NCBI GenBank assembly: GCA_045657625.1
Contig: JAZOTM010000009.1
Coordinates: 1-64,000 of the forward strand
From: JAZOTM01 sp045657625
GTDB taxonomy: Bacteria > Bacillota > Clostridia > Lachnospirales > Lachnospiraceae
Reading direction: 5' to 3'
DNA length: 64,000 bases
Numbering within the stretch: the first letter of the stretch is position 1; each line of letters begins with the position of its first letter. This document shows, one piece after another, positions 1-7,756 of the stretch. The notes under the pieces are model-generated. The model was not told the DNA's origin. It was given only the letters and a program-made list of their open reading frames with translations, and made no database searches. The position numbers were made by a program, and so were the translations under genes.

Positions 1-102
1 AAAGAATGTCGCATGCGACATTCTCGCGCCAAGCGCGGTTGCATTTATGCAACATTTACATCTCGCGCGCGTGCGCTTCCATAGCGGAGCGCTTTTTTAT
101 AT
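1..102 (-). repeat. Hairpin-array intergenic repeat, copy A
   Basis: These 102 bases are identical to the reverse complement of 44458-44559. The element is a chain of short palindromes: one at 4-23 (GAATGTCGCATGCGACATTC), a CGCG-type hairpin near 25-37, GTTGCATTTATGCAAC at 38-53, and a GCGC...GCGC hairpin at 73-92. Read on the minus strand it lies downstream of the terminator of the PilZ gene. It contains no ORF. The left end may continue beyond the window. Confidence 0.9.
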
Positions 103-140
103 AATAAGAAATTCGAAGGAATTTCTTATTATATAAAAAA
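93..140 (-). repeat. AT-rich perfect hairpin attached to repeat copy A
   Basis: Positions 93-114 and 119-140 form a 22-bp perfect inverted repeat around a GAAG loop. The hairpin sits between the PilZ terminator and the hairpin-array repeat. Copy B has a hairpin at the same place whose stem differs in sequence yet is still fully paired, so pairing rather than sequence seems to be kept. Confidence 0.8.
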
Positions 141-168
141 ACGCCATGGCATTTCGCCATGGCGTTTT
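135..168 (-). terminator. Rho-independent terminator of the PilZ gene
   Basis: The 9-bp stem 142-150/156-164 (CGCCATGGC/GCCATGGCG) is followed on the minus strand by a run of seven T. It lies just past the stop codon of the PilZ gene. T-rich sequence on the plus side suggests that it may work in both directions. Confidence 0.85.
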
Positions 169-182
169 ATTTATAGGTTGTT

Positions 183-524
183 TTATAGGTCATTAAAGAT
201 CTGATAAATATCGATTTTTAAAGCATCTGTATCGGTCATGCCGATGAAAATACAACCGTATTTGGTTCTGCCATCCGGTAACTTTTCTTGACGTACAATT
301 TCGATTACAGCGTCAATGACTTCTCTCGTCCAAATTTGAATTTTGGTGTCATAGTAAGTACCGATTGCAAGCTCCTGTTCTGCCGTAAAACCAAGACCGG
401 ATCTGGAGATGTCTGTCACTTCCACATGAAAATATTTCAAGGTGGTGATACCATCTTGATCCAATCGCTCTAACTGCACAGATACATCTAAGTCTAAACG
501 TTTATGTTTTCTCTTTTCTTCCAT
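183..524 (-). CDS. PilZ domain protein (putative c-di-GMP receptor)
   Basis: This is a 113-residue single-domain protein. The two halves of the PilZ nucleotide-binding signature are visible near the N-terminus: RKHKR (RxxxR), then DISRSG (DxSxxG) about 35 residues later. In the family these bind cyclic di-GMP. I chose the ATG at 524 because GGGAGG lies 7-8 bases upstream; an in-frame ATG at 545 lacks a good binding site. It is the last gene after pheS-pheT-queA but has its own likely promoter and a terminator. There is no second domain, so what it controls cannot be read from sequence. Confidence 0.85.
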   Translation of the reverse strand: MEEKRKHKRLDLDVSVQLERLDQDGITTLKYFHVEVTDISRSGLGFTAEQELAIGTYYDTKIQIWTREVIDAVIEIVRQEKLPDGRTKYGCIFIGMTDTDALKIDIYQIFNDL

Positions 525-565
525 ATTTTCCTCCCAATTATGCAAAAAGCATCTATCTATTTAAC

Positions 566-592
566 ATTATAGCATATTTCCGCTTTTCACAA
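566..592 (-). promoter_or_regulatory. Likely promoter of the PilZ gene
   Basis: A perfect TATAAT (571-566) with an upstream TG (extended -10) is preceded by TTGTGA (592-587) at a short 15-base spacing. It lies in the 108-base gap between queA and the PilZ gene, suggesting expression separate from the tRNA-related operon. Confidence 0.5.
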
Positions 593-632
593 GGTGGAAT
601 CTGGGTTAAAAAAATGAAAAGAGAATAAACTT

Positions 633-1670
633 TTATTTTTCTTTGTTGCAAATAAACATGGCATCTCCGAAACTGAAGAAACGATATTTCATGGAGACAG
701 CTGTTTCATATGCGTGTAATACATGCTCTCTTCCTGCTAAAGCGGAAACTAACATGATTAAAGTGGATTCCGGCAAGTGGAAATTGGTAATCAGTCCATC
801 AATCACCTTGAACTGATATCCCGGATAAATAAAAATATCTGTCCATCCGCTACATGCTTTTAAGTGTCCGTTTTCGTCTGCTGCAGATTCGATGGTTCTG
901 GTGCTTGTGGTACCAACGGAAATAATGCGATTTCCGGTGTCCTTGGCATGATTAATTTTTGCGGCTGCCTCTTCATCAATCATGTAAAACTCAGAATGCA
1001 TATGATGATCCAAAACATTTTCTACCTTTACAGGACGGAACGTTCCCAGTCCAACATGCAAGGTAACTTCTGCAATGTCCACACCCATGTCGCGAATCTG
1101 CTGTAAAAGCTCGGGTGTAAAGTGAAGTCCTGCAGTAGGTGCTGCAGCACTACCATCGTATTTGGCATAAACCGTTTGATAACGATTTTTATCCTGCAAC
1201 TGATGAGTAATGTAAGGTGGAAGCGGCATTTGTCCAAGCTGATCCAACACCTCTTCAAAAATCCCTTCGTAAGAAAATCGAATCAGACGATTTCCGTCTT
1301 CTACAATATCCAATACCTCTCCGATTAAGAGGCCGTCTCCGAAGATGATTTTTGTTCCGGGTTTTGCCTTTTTTCCCGGTTTTACTAAGGTTTCCCAAAT
1401 GTCATTTTCTCTTCTTTTTAACAAAAGAATTTCGATTTTGGCTTCGGTACCCTCCTTTACACCAAAAAGGCGGGCCGGGATTACCTTTGTATTATTTAAA
1501 ACCAAACAATCTCCCGGTTTTAAATATTCCACAATGTCTTTGAAAATACGGTGTTCTATTTCTCCAGACTCCTTGTCTAAAACAAGAAGTTTGGAGTTGG
1601 AACGATTTTCCAATGGATCTTGTGCAATCAATTCTTCCGGTAAATCATAATAAAAATCTTTTACGTTCAT
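633..1670 (-). CDS. queA: S-adenosylmethionine:tRNA ribosyltransferase-isomerase QueA
   Basis: QueA transfers and isomerises the ribosyl part of S-adenosylmethionine onto preQ1 in tRNA, making epoxyqueuosine. The 345-residue protein begins with the family's typical DFYYDLPEELIAQ, has YDGSAAAPTAGLHFT near the middle, and ends with GLITNFHLPESTLIMLVSA. Length is normal. An AAGGAAG site precedes the ATG. It lies 16 bases downstream of pheT, so it is probably in the pheST transcript. The next enzyme, the QueH-type reductase, is encoded elsewhere in this window (42119-42763). Confidence 0.97.
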   Translation of the reverse strand: MNVKDFYYDLPEELIAQDPLENRSNSKLLVLDKESGEIEHRIFKDIVEYLKPGDCLVLNNTKVIPARLFGVKEGTEAKIEILLLKRRENDIWETLVKPGKKAKPGTKIIFGDGLLIGEVLDIVEDGNRLIRFSYEGIFEEVLDQLGQMPLPPYITHQLQDKNRYQTVYAKYDGSAAAPTAGLHFTPELLQQIRDMGVDIAEVTLHVGLGTFRPVKVENVLDHHMHSEFYMIDEEAAAKINHAKDTGNRIISVGTTSTRTIESAADENGHLKACSGWTDIFIYPGYQFKVIDGLITNFHLPESTLIMLVSALAGREHVLHAYETAVSMKYRFFSFGDAMFICNKEK

Positions 1671-1686
1671 CTTTCTTCCTTTACTA

Positions 1687-4107
1687 CTACTGACGAAGTT
1701 CGATACCCATATCTGCTAAATCTTTTAAGATTTTATTCATTGGAGTGGTGACTTCTGATTCTTCCAAAGTCTTGTCTTTTGCACGGAATGTAATGGAATA
1801 AGCTACGGACTTAAAGCCTTCTTTGATCTGGCTTCCTTCGTAAATATCAAATAAATGATAGCTTTCCAAGTTCTTTCCACCACGTTTTTCAATGACTTTT
1901 TCAATTTCACCAACTAAGATTTCCTTTGGCATAACCATGGAAATATCACGGCTTACAGCTGGGAAATTGGTAATTGGTGTGTATTTATGTACAAAGGATG
2001 CTTGCTCTACAACAACCGGCATATCGATGACTGCTACATACAAACGATCTTTGACATCATAATTTGCTGCAACCTGAGGATGTACTTCTCCTAAGTATCC
2101 TACAGAGATACCCTTGTATAAGATTTCTGCTTTTCTACCCGGATGTAAATAAGGAGCTGCAATCTGAGGATTGTATTCCAAATGTTTGTCCATGCCACAC
2201 TTGCTTAAAAATTCTTCTACAACACCCTTTAAGGTAAAGAAATCGCCGTCCCCATACATACCTAAGGTAAACTGCATTCTTTCTTCCGGCAATTCGGTTA
2301 CCGGCAATGCCTTTGGTAAATAGATATTTCCAAGTTCATAGAGACGTACATTTTTGTTTCTACGGTTATAGTTGGTAGACAAAGACGTCAACATGCCGTT
2401 TAAGGAAGTGGTACGCATAATCTTGAAATCTTCTCCCAATGGGTTGGAAATTTCAACAGCGGTACGAAGCGCATCGCCTTCCGGAATTAATAATTTATCA
2501 AAGACCTTGGTTCCCTCGAAGGAATAGGTCATCATCTGAGAAAATCCGCAGTATTCTGCCACATTACGAGCCAATTTTTCTAAGGATATTTTATAAGAAA
2601 TTCCACCGGCAGTTGCTTCTCCACTTGGTAATGTGGTAGGAATCTTGTCATATCCATAGAAACGAGCGACTTCTTCTGCAATATCCGCTTTTGAAAGCAA
2701 ATCCTGTCTCCAAGATGGGCAAACAACTTCTTCTGTTGTAGCATCATAGGTTAATTCCAAACGGTCAAAATAAGAAAGCATATCTTCCTTGGAAATATCG
2801 GTGCCTAAGAATTTATTGATCCAAGCCGGATCGAATGGAATTCTGTGGCCTTCCATTTTCATGGTATATACATCTACCATGCCTCCAACGACTTCCCCGC
2901 AACCAAGTTCTTCCATTAACTGGCAAGCACGGTTCATAGCAAGTGCTGCGTTGTTTGGATCTAATCCTTTTTCAAACTTTGAGGATGCATCGGTACGCAT
3001 ACCTACTTTTTTACTGGAAAGACGGATGTTGGTACCGTCGAAACAAGCTGCTTCCAATAATACAGTATCTACTTGGTCTGTAATCATAGAGTTTTCACCA
3101 CCCATGATACCTGCTAGACCAATGGCTTTTTCTCCGTCGTTAATTAATAAAATATCGCTATTTAAAGTACGTTCTTGACCATCTAGGGTAACAAACTTCT
3201 GACCATCTTTTGCACGATTGACAACAATCTTATTTCCTGCAATGGTAGATAAATCATAGGCATGCATTGGCTGACCAAATTCTTCCATAACATAGTTGGT
3301 AATATCTACTAAGTTGTTGATTGGACGAATGCCCTGGGCAGCTAATCTTCTCTGCATCCATTCCGGAGAAGGACCAACTTTTACATTTTTTACAACACGC
3401 GCTGTATAGCGTGGGCAAAGGTCTGTATCCTGTACTTCTACTTTGATGTAATCATTAACGTCTTCGCTATTTCCGGTTTCTTTTACAACCGGTGGTACGA
3501 ATTCTTTGCGGAAAGTTGCAGCAGCTTCTCTGGCAATTCCTAAGATGGAGAAGCAATCTACACGATTGGAAGTAATTTCATATTCTACAACCGTGTCATC
3601 CAAGCCCAATAAAGAAATGACGTCTGTTCCTACTTCGGTGTCTGCCGGCAAAATGTAAATGCCGTTTTCCGGTGCATCCGGATACATATTGCGATCTGAG
3701 CCCAATTCTTCAATGGAGCACATCATACCGCAGGATTCTACGCCACGAAGTTTTCCTTTTTTGATTTTAATGCCTCCCGGAGTCTTACTTCCATCGTGGC
3801 CACCGGCAACTCTTCCACCATCCAAGACAACAGGTACCTTGTCTCCTTCGGAAACATTTGGAGCACCGGTAACAATCTGGATAGTTTCTCCATTGCCAAT
3901 TTCTACCTGGCATACAATTAATTTATCTGCGTCCGGGTGTTTTTCAATTTTCTTAATTTGTCCTACAACGATTTTTTCCAAATCCTCGTCGAATTTTGTA
4001 TATCCTTCTACTTTAGAACCGGATAAAGTCATGGCATCCATATATTCCTGTGGAGTCACGTCCAAGCCAGGTACTAAATCTTTAATCCACTTTAATGATG
4101 TATTCAT
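1687..4107 (-). CDS. pheT: Phenylalanine-tRNA ligase beta subunit
   Basis: This is the beta chain of the alpha2-beta2 phenylalanyl-tRNA synthetase, 806 residues, the usual bacterial length. It has an N-terminal EMAP-like tRNA-binding domain (roughly residues 40-150), the B3/B4 editing region, a B5 domain, a degenerate synthetase core and a C-terminal ferredoxin-fold anticodon-binding domain starting near FVHKYTPITNFPAVSRDIS. AAAGGAG precedes the ATG. It starts 13 bases after pheS and shares its T-box control. No frameshift or missing part is seen. Confidence 0.98.
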   Translation of the reverse strand: MNTSLKWIKDLVPGLDVTPQEYMDAMTLSGSKVEGYTKFDEDLEKIVVGQIKKIEKHPDADKLIVCQVEIGNGETIQIVTGAPNVSEGDKVPVVLDGGRVAGGHDGSKTPGGIKIKKGKLRGVESCGMMCSIEELGSDRNMYPDAPENGIYILPADTEVGTDVISLLGLDDTVVEYEITSNRVDCFSILGIAREAAATFRKEFVPPVVKETGNSEDVNDYIKVEVQDTDLCPRYTARVVKNVKVGPSPEWMQRRLAAQGIRPINNLVDITNYVMEEFGQPMHAYDLSTIAGNKIVVNRAKDGQKFVTLDGQERTLNSDILLINDGEKAIGLAGIMGGENSMITDQVDTVLLEAACFDGTNIRLSSKKVGMRTDASSKFEKGLDPNNAALAMNRACQLMEELGCGEVVGGMVDVYTMKMEGHRIPFDPAWINKFLGTDISKEDMLSYFDRLELTYDATTEEVVCPSWRQDLLSKADIAEEVARFYGYDKIPTTLPSGEATAGGISYKISLEKLARNVAEYCGFSQMMTYSFEGTKVFDKLLIPEGDALRTAVEISNPLGEDFKIMRTTSLNGMLTSLSTNYNRRNKNVRLYELGNIYLPKALPVTELPEERMQFTLGMYGDGDFFTLKGVVEEFLSKCGMDKHLEYNPQIAAPYLHPGRKAEILYKGISVGYLGEVHPQVAANYDVKDRLYVAVIDMPVVVEQASFVHKYTPITNFPAVSRDISMVMPKEILVGEIEKVIEKRGGKNLESYHLFDIYEGSQIKEGFKSVAYSITFRAKDKTLEESEVTTPMNKILKDLADMGIELRQ

Positions 4108-4120
4108 TCCCTATCTCCTT

Positions 4121-5140
4121 TTAAAACTGATTCAAAAATCTTTCGTCGTTTTCATACAATAAGCGCATATCATCGATTTCGTATTTTAACAATGCAATAC
4201 GTTCCAAACCGATACCAAATGCAAAACCGGAATATTCTTCCGGATCGATTCCACTCATTTTCAAAACTTTTGGATGCACCATACCGCAACCTAAAATTTC
4301 AATCCAACCTTCTCCTTTACAGAAACGGCATCCCTTGCCGCCGCACTTAAAGCAAGAAACATCCATTTCCGCACTTGGCTCTGTAAATGGGAAATGATGA
4401 GGACGGAATTTTACTTTGGTATCCTCTCCAAATAATTTTTTTGCAAAACCTGCTAAAGTTCCTTTCAAATCAGCAAAGGTAATGTTTTTATCGATGACCA
4501 TACCTTCAATCTGATGGAAAGAAGGGGAATGTGTTGCATCCACTTCATCGGAACGGAAAACTCTTCCCGGTGCAATCATACGGATTGGCAATTTGCCCTT
4601 TTCCATGACACGCACCTGTACCGGAGATGTCTGGGTACGAAGAACGATTTTGTCATTGATATAGAAGGTATCCTGTTCGTCCTTTGCCGGATGGTTGGCA
4701 GGAATATTTAAGGCCTCGAAATTGTAGTAATCGTATTCTACTTCCGGTCCTTCTACGACTTCATATCCCATTCCAATGAAGATATCTTCTACTTCTTCTA
4801 AGGCGATGGTATTTGGATGGCGATGACCAACTTTGTTTTTCTTCGCTGGCAAAGTAACGTCGATGGTTTCTGTCTTTAACTTCAATTCCATTTCAGCTGC
4901 TTCTAATTTCTGCTTGGTAGCTTCCATAGATTCTTCGATAAACTGACGTACTTCATTTACCATCTGACCAAAGGCCGGTCTTTCTTCCGGGCTTAAGTCT
5001 TTCATACTCTTTAATAAGGCTGTTAATTCCCCTTTTTTTCCGAGATAAGATACACGTACATCATTTAATGCATCCAAATCTCCGCTGGAAGAAATCTTGT
5101 TCAAGGCTTCTTCCTTGATCTGCTGTAACTTTTCTTTCAT
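4121..5140 (-). CDS. pheS: Phenylalanine-tRNA ligase alpha subunit
   Basis: This is the catalytic alpha chain of phenylalanyl-tRNA synthetase, 339 residues. An N-terminal coiled coil (about residues 1-90) that contacts tRNA is followed by the class II core: motif 2 region RTQTSPVQVR, the ILGCGMVHP segment, and motif 3 FGIGLERIALLKY near the C-terminus. A cysteine cluster (CFKCGGKGCRFC) before the catalytic end is typical of many Firmicutes PheS. AAAAGGAG precedes the ATG. The gene is first in pheS-pheT-queA and follows a T-box leader with a Phe (TTC) specifier. Confidence 0.98.
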   Translation of the reverse strand: MKEKLQQIKEEALNKISSSGDLDALNDVRVSYLGKKGELTALLKSMKDLSPEERPAFGQMVNEVRQFIEESMEATKQKLEAAEMELKLKTETIDVTLPAKKNKVGHRHPNTIALEEVEDIFIGMGYEVVEGPEVEYDYYNFEALNIPANHPAKDEQDTFYINDKIVLRTQTSPVQVRVMEKGKLPIRMIAPGRVFRSDEVDATHSPSFHQIEGMVIDKNITFADLKGTLAGFAKKLFGEDTKVKFRPHHFPFTEPSAEMDVSCFKCGGKGCRFCKGEGWIEILGCGMVHPKVLKMSGIDPEEYSGFAFGIGLERIALLKYEIDDMRLLYENDERFLNQF

Positions 5141-5197
5141 ATCTATGCTCCTTTTAAATTATTTACTGAAGTGCATCCCATTTGAACTTTATATATA

Positions 5198-5231
5198 TAA
5201 AAAAGCTCCGTCCCACAAAAAGGGACGAAGC
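5198..5231 (-). terminator. T-box terminator upstream of pheS
   Basis: A 10-bp stem (5205-5214/5222-5231, GCTCCGTCCC with GGGACGAAGC) is followed by a run of T on the minus strand. It is the terminator arm of the pheS T-box and is mutually exclusive with the antiterminator that contains the conserved T-box sequence just upstream. Confidence 0.9.
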
Positions 5232-5441
5232 ATATCTCCGCGGTACCACCCTGATTCCTGTATCACAGGCACTCAGCATACGTAACGTGTATGAACGTCA
5301 GAAACTACTGTATTTCATCTCTGCGGCTCTGATGTGAATTTCAATCTTAATCGTACAGAAATCCTTCTCAGCTGCCGGATTCTCTCTGACTGTCGTATTA
5401 ATCTCTACTGTGCATCTTCATAGCTTTTCTCACATATACGT
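5198..5441 (-). promoter_or_regulatory. T-box leader (tRNA-Phe sensing) of pheS-pheT-queA
   Basis: The hallmark T-box sequence GGGTGGTACCGCGG is at about 5251-5238 on the minus strand, directly before the terminator hairpin. Upstream is a stem I region of about 100 bases. The context GAAATTCACATC places a TTC (Phe) specifier codon at 5338-5336. The UGGU in the T-box bulge matches a tRNA ending ACCA, as tRNA-Phe does. Uncharged tRNA-Phe would bind and allow read-through into the synthetase genes. Confidence 0.92.
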
Positions 5442-5446
5442 GAGTT

Positions 5447-5475
5447 ATCTTAACATAGGGATGCAAAATCTGCAA
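5447..5475 (-). promoter_or_regulatory. Promoter of the pheS T-box operon
   Basis: TTGCAG (5475-5470) and TAAGAT (5452-5447) are separated by 17 bases. Transcription would start about 7 bases downstream, just before stem I of the T-box leader. Confidence 0.7.
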
Positions 5476-5485
5476 GGGTTTTAGG

Positions 5486-5514
5486 CAAAAAGAAAAAGGA
5501 CATTTCTGTCCTTT
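5486..5514 (-). terminator. Terminator of the 6S RNA gene
   Basis: The stem AAAGGACA/TGTCCTTT (within 5495-5514) is followed on the minus strand by T-rich sequence (TTTTTCTTTTT). It separates the 6S RNA gene from the pheS T-box promoter immediately downstream. Confidence 0.8.
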
Positions 5515-5519
5515 GTTTT

Positions 5520-5716
5520 TTATTAAAAAGTCACCCAAGGTGCCGTTTCCTGCGATTTTGACACCTAGCACACGCTAGGTGGGTTACCGCAACTAACACT
5601 TCTGCCTTCCATTGCATTGATGGCCTGACATCTATGGAGCAATTTAGGTGACCCTGAAAAATAAATGTAGGATCAAAATTGCAAGATTGTCGAACATCCC
5701 AGGCACTACTTTCTAT
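5520..5716 (-). ncRNA. ssrS: 6S RNA
   Basis: A strong promoter and a terminator bound a non-coding transcript of about 200 bases that folds as a long rod. GTGCC (5706-5702) pairs with GGCAC (5544-5540); GCAATTTTGA (5682-5673) with TCAAAATCGC (5561-5552); GGGTCACC (5654-5647) with GGTAACCC (5588-5581). The 3' side of the central bubble carries an 8-bp hairpin, CACCTAGC/GCTAGGTG (5562-5581), as in known 6S RNAs, and the 5' part has the GATGTTCG seen in E. coli 6S. 6S RNA binds the housekeeping RNA polymerase holoenzyme by imitating an open promoter. Exact ends are estimated. Confidence 0.82.
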
Positions 5717-5722
5717 GCACTT

Positions 5723-5751
5723 AGTATACTATAGGATTCCAAGAACAGCAA
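5723..5751 (-). promoter_or_regulatory. Promoter of the 6S RNA gene
   Basis: TTGCTG (5751-5746) and TATACT (5728-5723) with 17-base spacing read on the minus strand into the 6S RNA. The expected start is near 5716. Confidence 0.75.
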
Positions 5752-5805
5752 GGAAATATTCTGTGAAAAAAATATGAAAAAATGTATGTAAATCCTTGAT
5801 TTTCC

Positions 5806-5835
5806 TTGTGTGAACACCACAATATATGGTAAAAT
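5806..5835 (+). promoter_or_regulatory. Promoter of the citrate synthase gene with inverted repeat
   Basis: TTGTGT (5806-5811) and an extended -10 TGGTAAAAT (TAAAAT at 5830-5835) are 18 bases apart. The -35 overlaps the inverted repeat TTGTG-N7-CACAA (5806-5822), which could be an operator; that is inference. Confidence 0.6.
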
Positions 5836-5867
5836 TGACCTATTATGTAAGAGGAGGTTTGTAAAAA

Positions 5868-7232
5868 ATGTCAGATAATCCATTCTGCGAAATTACACCG
5901 GCAATTTTAGATTTGACAGAGCTTTGTAAGTCAGCATCTTCCATAGATCCGGAACTTTACACAAAACACGATGTAAAACGCGGTCTTCGTGATTTGAACG
6001 GAAAAGGTGTCTTAGTTGGACTTACCGAAATTTCCGATGTCTGTGCGACTAAAATTGTAGATGGTAAATCCGTTCCTTGTGACGGTGAATTATATTACCG
6101 CGGTTATAATGTAAAAGATTTGGTTGCAGGTATCCCGGCAGACAGCAATTTTGGTTTTGAAGAATGTACCTACTTGTTGTTGACCGGAAAATTACCGAAA
6201 CAGAACGAATTAAATGACTTTCGTTCTCTTCTTTCCGGATATCGCTCTCTTCCAACCAGTTTTGTAAGAGACATTATTATGAAGGCGCCTAGTCGTGACA
6301 TGATGAATACTTTGGCAAGATCTGTTTTGACGTTGTATTCTTATGACGACAGAGCTGAAGATATTTCATTACCTAATGTTTTGCGTCAATGTTTACAGTT
6401 GATTTCCTTATTCCCGTTGCTTTCGGTTTACGGATATCAGGCTTATAAACATTATCATGATGGAGAAAGCTTGTTTATTCATACTCCATCCAGCAATTAT
6501 TCTACAGCAGAAACCATTTTGCAATTGCTTCGTCCGGATGAAAAATTCACTCCACTGGAAGCAAAACTTTTAGATATTGCATTGATTCTTCATATGGAAC
6601 ACGGTGGTGGTAATAACTCTACGTTTACCACACATTTGGTTTCCTCTTCCGGTACAGATACCTATAGCTGTATTGCAGCATCCCTTGGTTCCTTAAAAGG
6701 ACCCAAACATGGTGGTGCCAATATGAAAGTTGTTCGTATGTTTGACGATTTGAAGGAAACTGTCACAGATACCAAAGATGAAGAAGCGGTTGCTGCTTAC
6801 TTAAAAGGCTTGTTAAATAAAGAACAGTTTGACAAAGCCGGTTTGATTTATGGTATGGGTCATGCGGTTTATTCCCTCTCCGATCCGAGAGCTCGTATCT
6901 TCCGCTCCTATGTTGAGAAATTGTCTATTGAAAAAGGACAGCAAGATGAATTTGCTTTATATAGTATGGTAGAAAGACTTGCTCCACAGATCATTGCCGG
7001 AGAAAGAAAAATCTACAAAGGCGTTAGCCCGAACATCGATTTCTACAGTGGATTTGTTTATCGTATGCTCGGTCTTCCGGAAGAACTTTATACTCCGATT
7101 TTCGCTATTGCAAGAATTGCCGGTTGGAGTGCACATCGTATGGATGAACTTTCCATCAACGGAAAAATCATGCGTCCTGCATACAAATATGTTGGTACAC
7201 ATGTACCTTATATTCCTATGGACGAACGCTAA
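5868..7232 (+). CDS. Citrate synthase (citrate/2-methylcitrate synthase family)
   Basis: The protein condenses acetyl-CoA with oxaloacetate and is 454 residues long. Family active-site landmarks are present in order: the first histidine region HMEHGGGNNSTF (about 245), the second histidine in GPKHGGANM (about 285), and GMGHAVYSLSDPRAR (about 345) with the catalytic aspartate. The HGGGNN form replaces the common HADHE and is typical of an anaerobe branch. GAGGAGG precedes the ATG. It is monocistronic, with its own promoter and a strong terminator. No aconitase or isocitrate dehydrogenase gene is near, so a role in glutamate synthesis is only inferred. Preference for propionyl-CoA cannot be excluded. 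Confidence 0.93.
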   Translation: MSDNPFCEITPAILDLTELCKSASSIDPELYTKHDVKRGLRDLNGKGVLVGLTEISDVCATKIVDGKSVPCDGELYYRGYNVKDLVAGIPADSNFGFEECTYLLLTGKLPKQNELNDFRSLLSGYRSLPTSFVRDIIMKAPSRDMMNTLARSVLTLYSYDDRAEDISLPNVLRQCLQLISLFPLLSVYGYQAYKHYHDGESLFIHTPSSNYSTAETILQLLRPDEKFTPLEAKLLDIALILHMEHGGGNNSTFTTHLVSSSGTDTYSCIAASLGSLKGPKHGGANMKVVRMFDDLKETVTDTKDEEAVAAYLKGLLNKEQFDKAGLIYGMGHAVYSLSDPRARIFRSYVEKLSIEKGQQDEFALYSMVERLAPQIIAGERKIYKGVSPNIDFYSGFVYRMLGLPEELYTPIFAIARIAGWSAHRMDELSINGKIMRPAYKYVGTHVPYIPMDER

Positions 7233-7268
7233 AAAAATCCCGAAAGGTTTTGCCTTTCGGGATTTTTT
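7232..7268. terminator. Bidirectional terminator between convergent genes
   Basis: A 16-bp stem (7232-7247/7253-7268, AAAAAATCCCGAAAGG and its complement) has A/T tails on both sides. It serves the citrate synthase gene on the plus strand. It overlaps the stop codon of the minus-strand membrane protein gene at 7267. Confidence 0.9.
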
Positions 7269-7617
7269 AATGCATACACTCATTTTTGGCTTTGCGAAGT
7301 TCTGTGGAAAACCAGAATACGGCTACTAAAAATACAAACGTCATGTAAGCCGGAATGTTTCCTAAATCCATCCAAAATTTGCTGATAAAAGTAATGAGTC
7401 CGTAGAGGAATGTAAAAACGCCAAATAAACTGGCTTTTGGATACAAACGATTGATAAACTCCTCTTTTTTGAAAATTTTAATAATTTCAGATTCATGAAT
7501 GAACAAAGTGCTGATATTTCCTGTTTTTTTCATATTTCTGGCGGATAAGAAAATGGAAATACCAAGAACCATTACCACCAGGTAAATTGCTGCTAAAATG
7601 TACTTGTTGTCTACCAT
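7267..7617 (-). CDS. Small integral membrane protein, unknown function
   Basis: I do not recognise a named family for this 116-residue protein. Three hydrophobic segments are visible: about 6-26 (ILAAIYLVVMVLGISIFLSA), 62-82 and 89-108. A charged, probably cytoplasmic stretch (ESEIIKIFKKEEFINR) lies between the first and second. There is no signal peptide and no catalytic motif. A weak GAGAGG precedes the ATG. It is transcribed away from the response regulator gene and ends inside the shared terminator. Confidence 0.75.
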   Translation of the reverse strand: MVDNKYILAAIYLVVMVLGISIFLSARNMKKTGNISTLFIHESEIIKIFKKEEFINRLYPKASLFGVFTFLYGLITFISKFWMDLGNIPAYMTFVFLVAVFWFSTELRKAKNECMH

Positions 7618-7692
7618 AACTGCCTCTCACTCTTTTTTTTAATTATAAAAAATACGTGAGGCTATTTCAATCTGAATTCTTTGCAATATTCT

Positions 7693-7720
7693 TTGCATTT
7701 TATAGAAAATATAGTAAAAT
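7693..7720 (+). promoter_or_regulatory. Likely promoter of the response regulator/CheX-like pair
   Basis: TTGCAT (7693-7698) and TAAAAT (7715-7720) are 16 bases apart, 36 bases before the response regulator ATG. Confidence 0.5.
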
Positions 7721-7756
7721 AATGATATATATCTGATAATTCTAGGAGGAATCAAT

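Noticed and set aside
1..102. Insertion sequence or integration site
   Set aside because: The repeat has no ORF, no clear terminal inverted repeats enclosing a gene and no recognisable target duplication.
2789..3178. A plus-strand protein gene of 129 codons antisense to pheT
   Set aside because: It has no binding site or recognisable motif and is explained by the codon pattern of the opposite strand.
3659..4162. A plus-strand protein gene of 167 codons antisense to pheT
   Set aside because: It lies fully opposite a conserved pheT, has no ribosome binding site, and its Pro/Ser-rich product looks like an antisense shadow.
5520..5716. SRP RNA, tmRNA or RNase P RNA
   Set aside because: The SRP GGAGGTAGCGG Alu-type and helix 8 sequences, the tmRNA tRNA-like end and the RNase P core sequences are absent. 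The rod with a central bubble fits 6S RNA.
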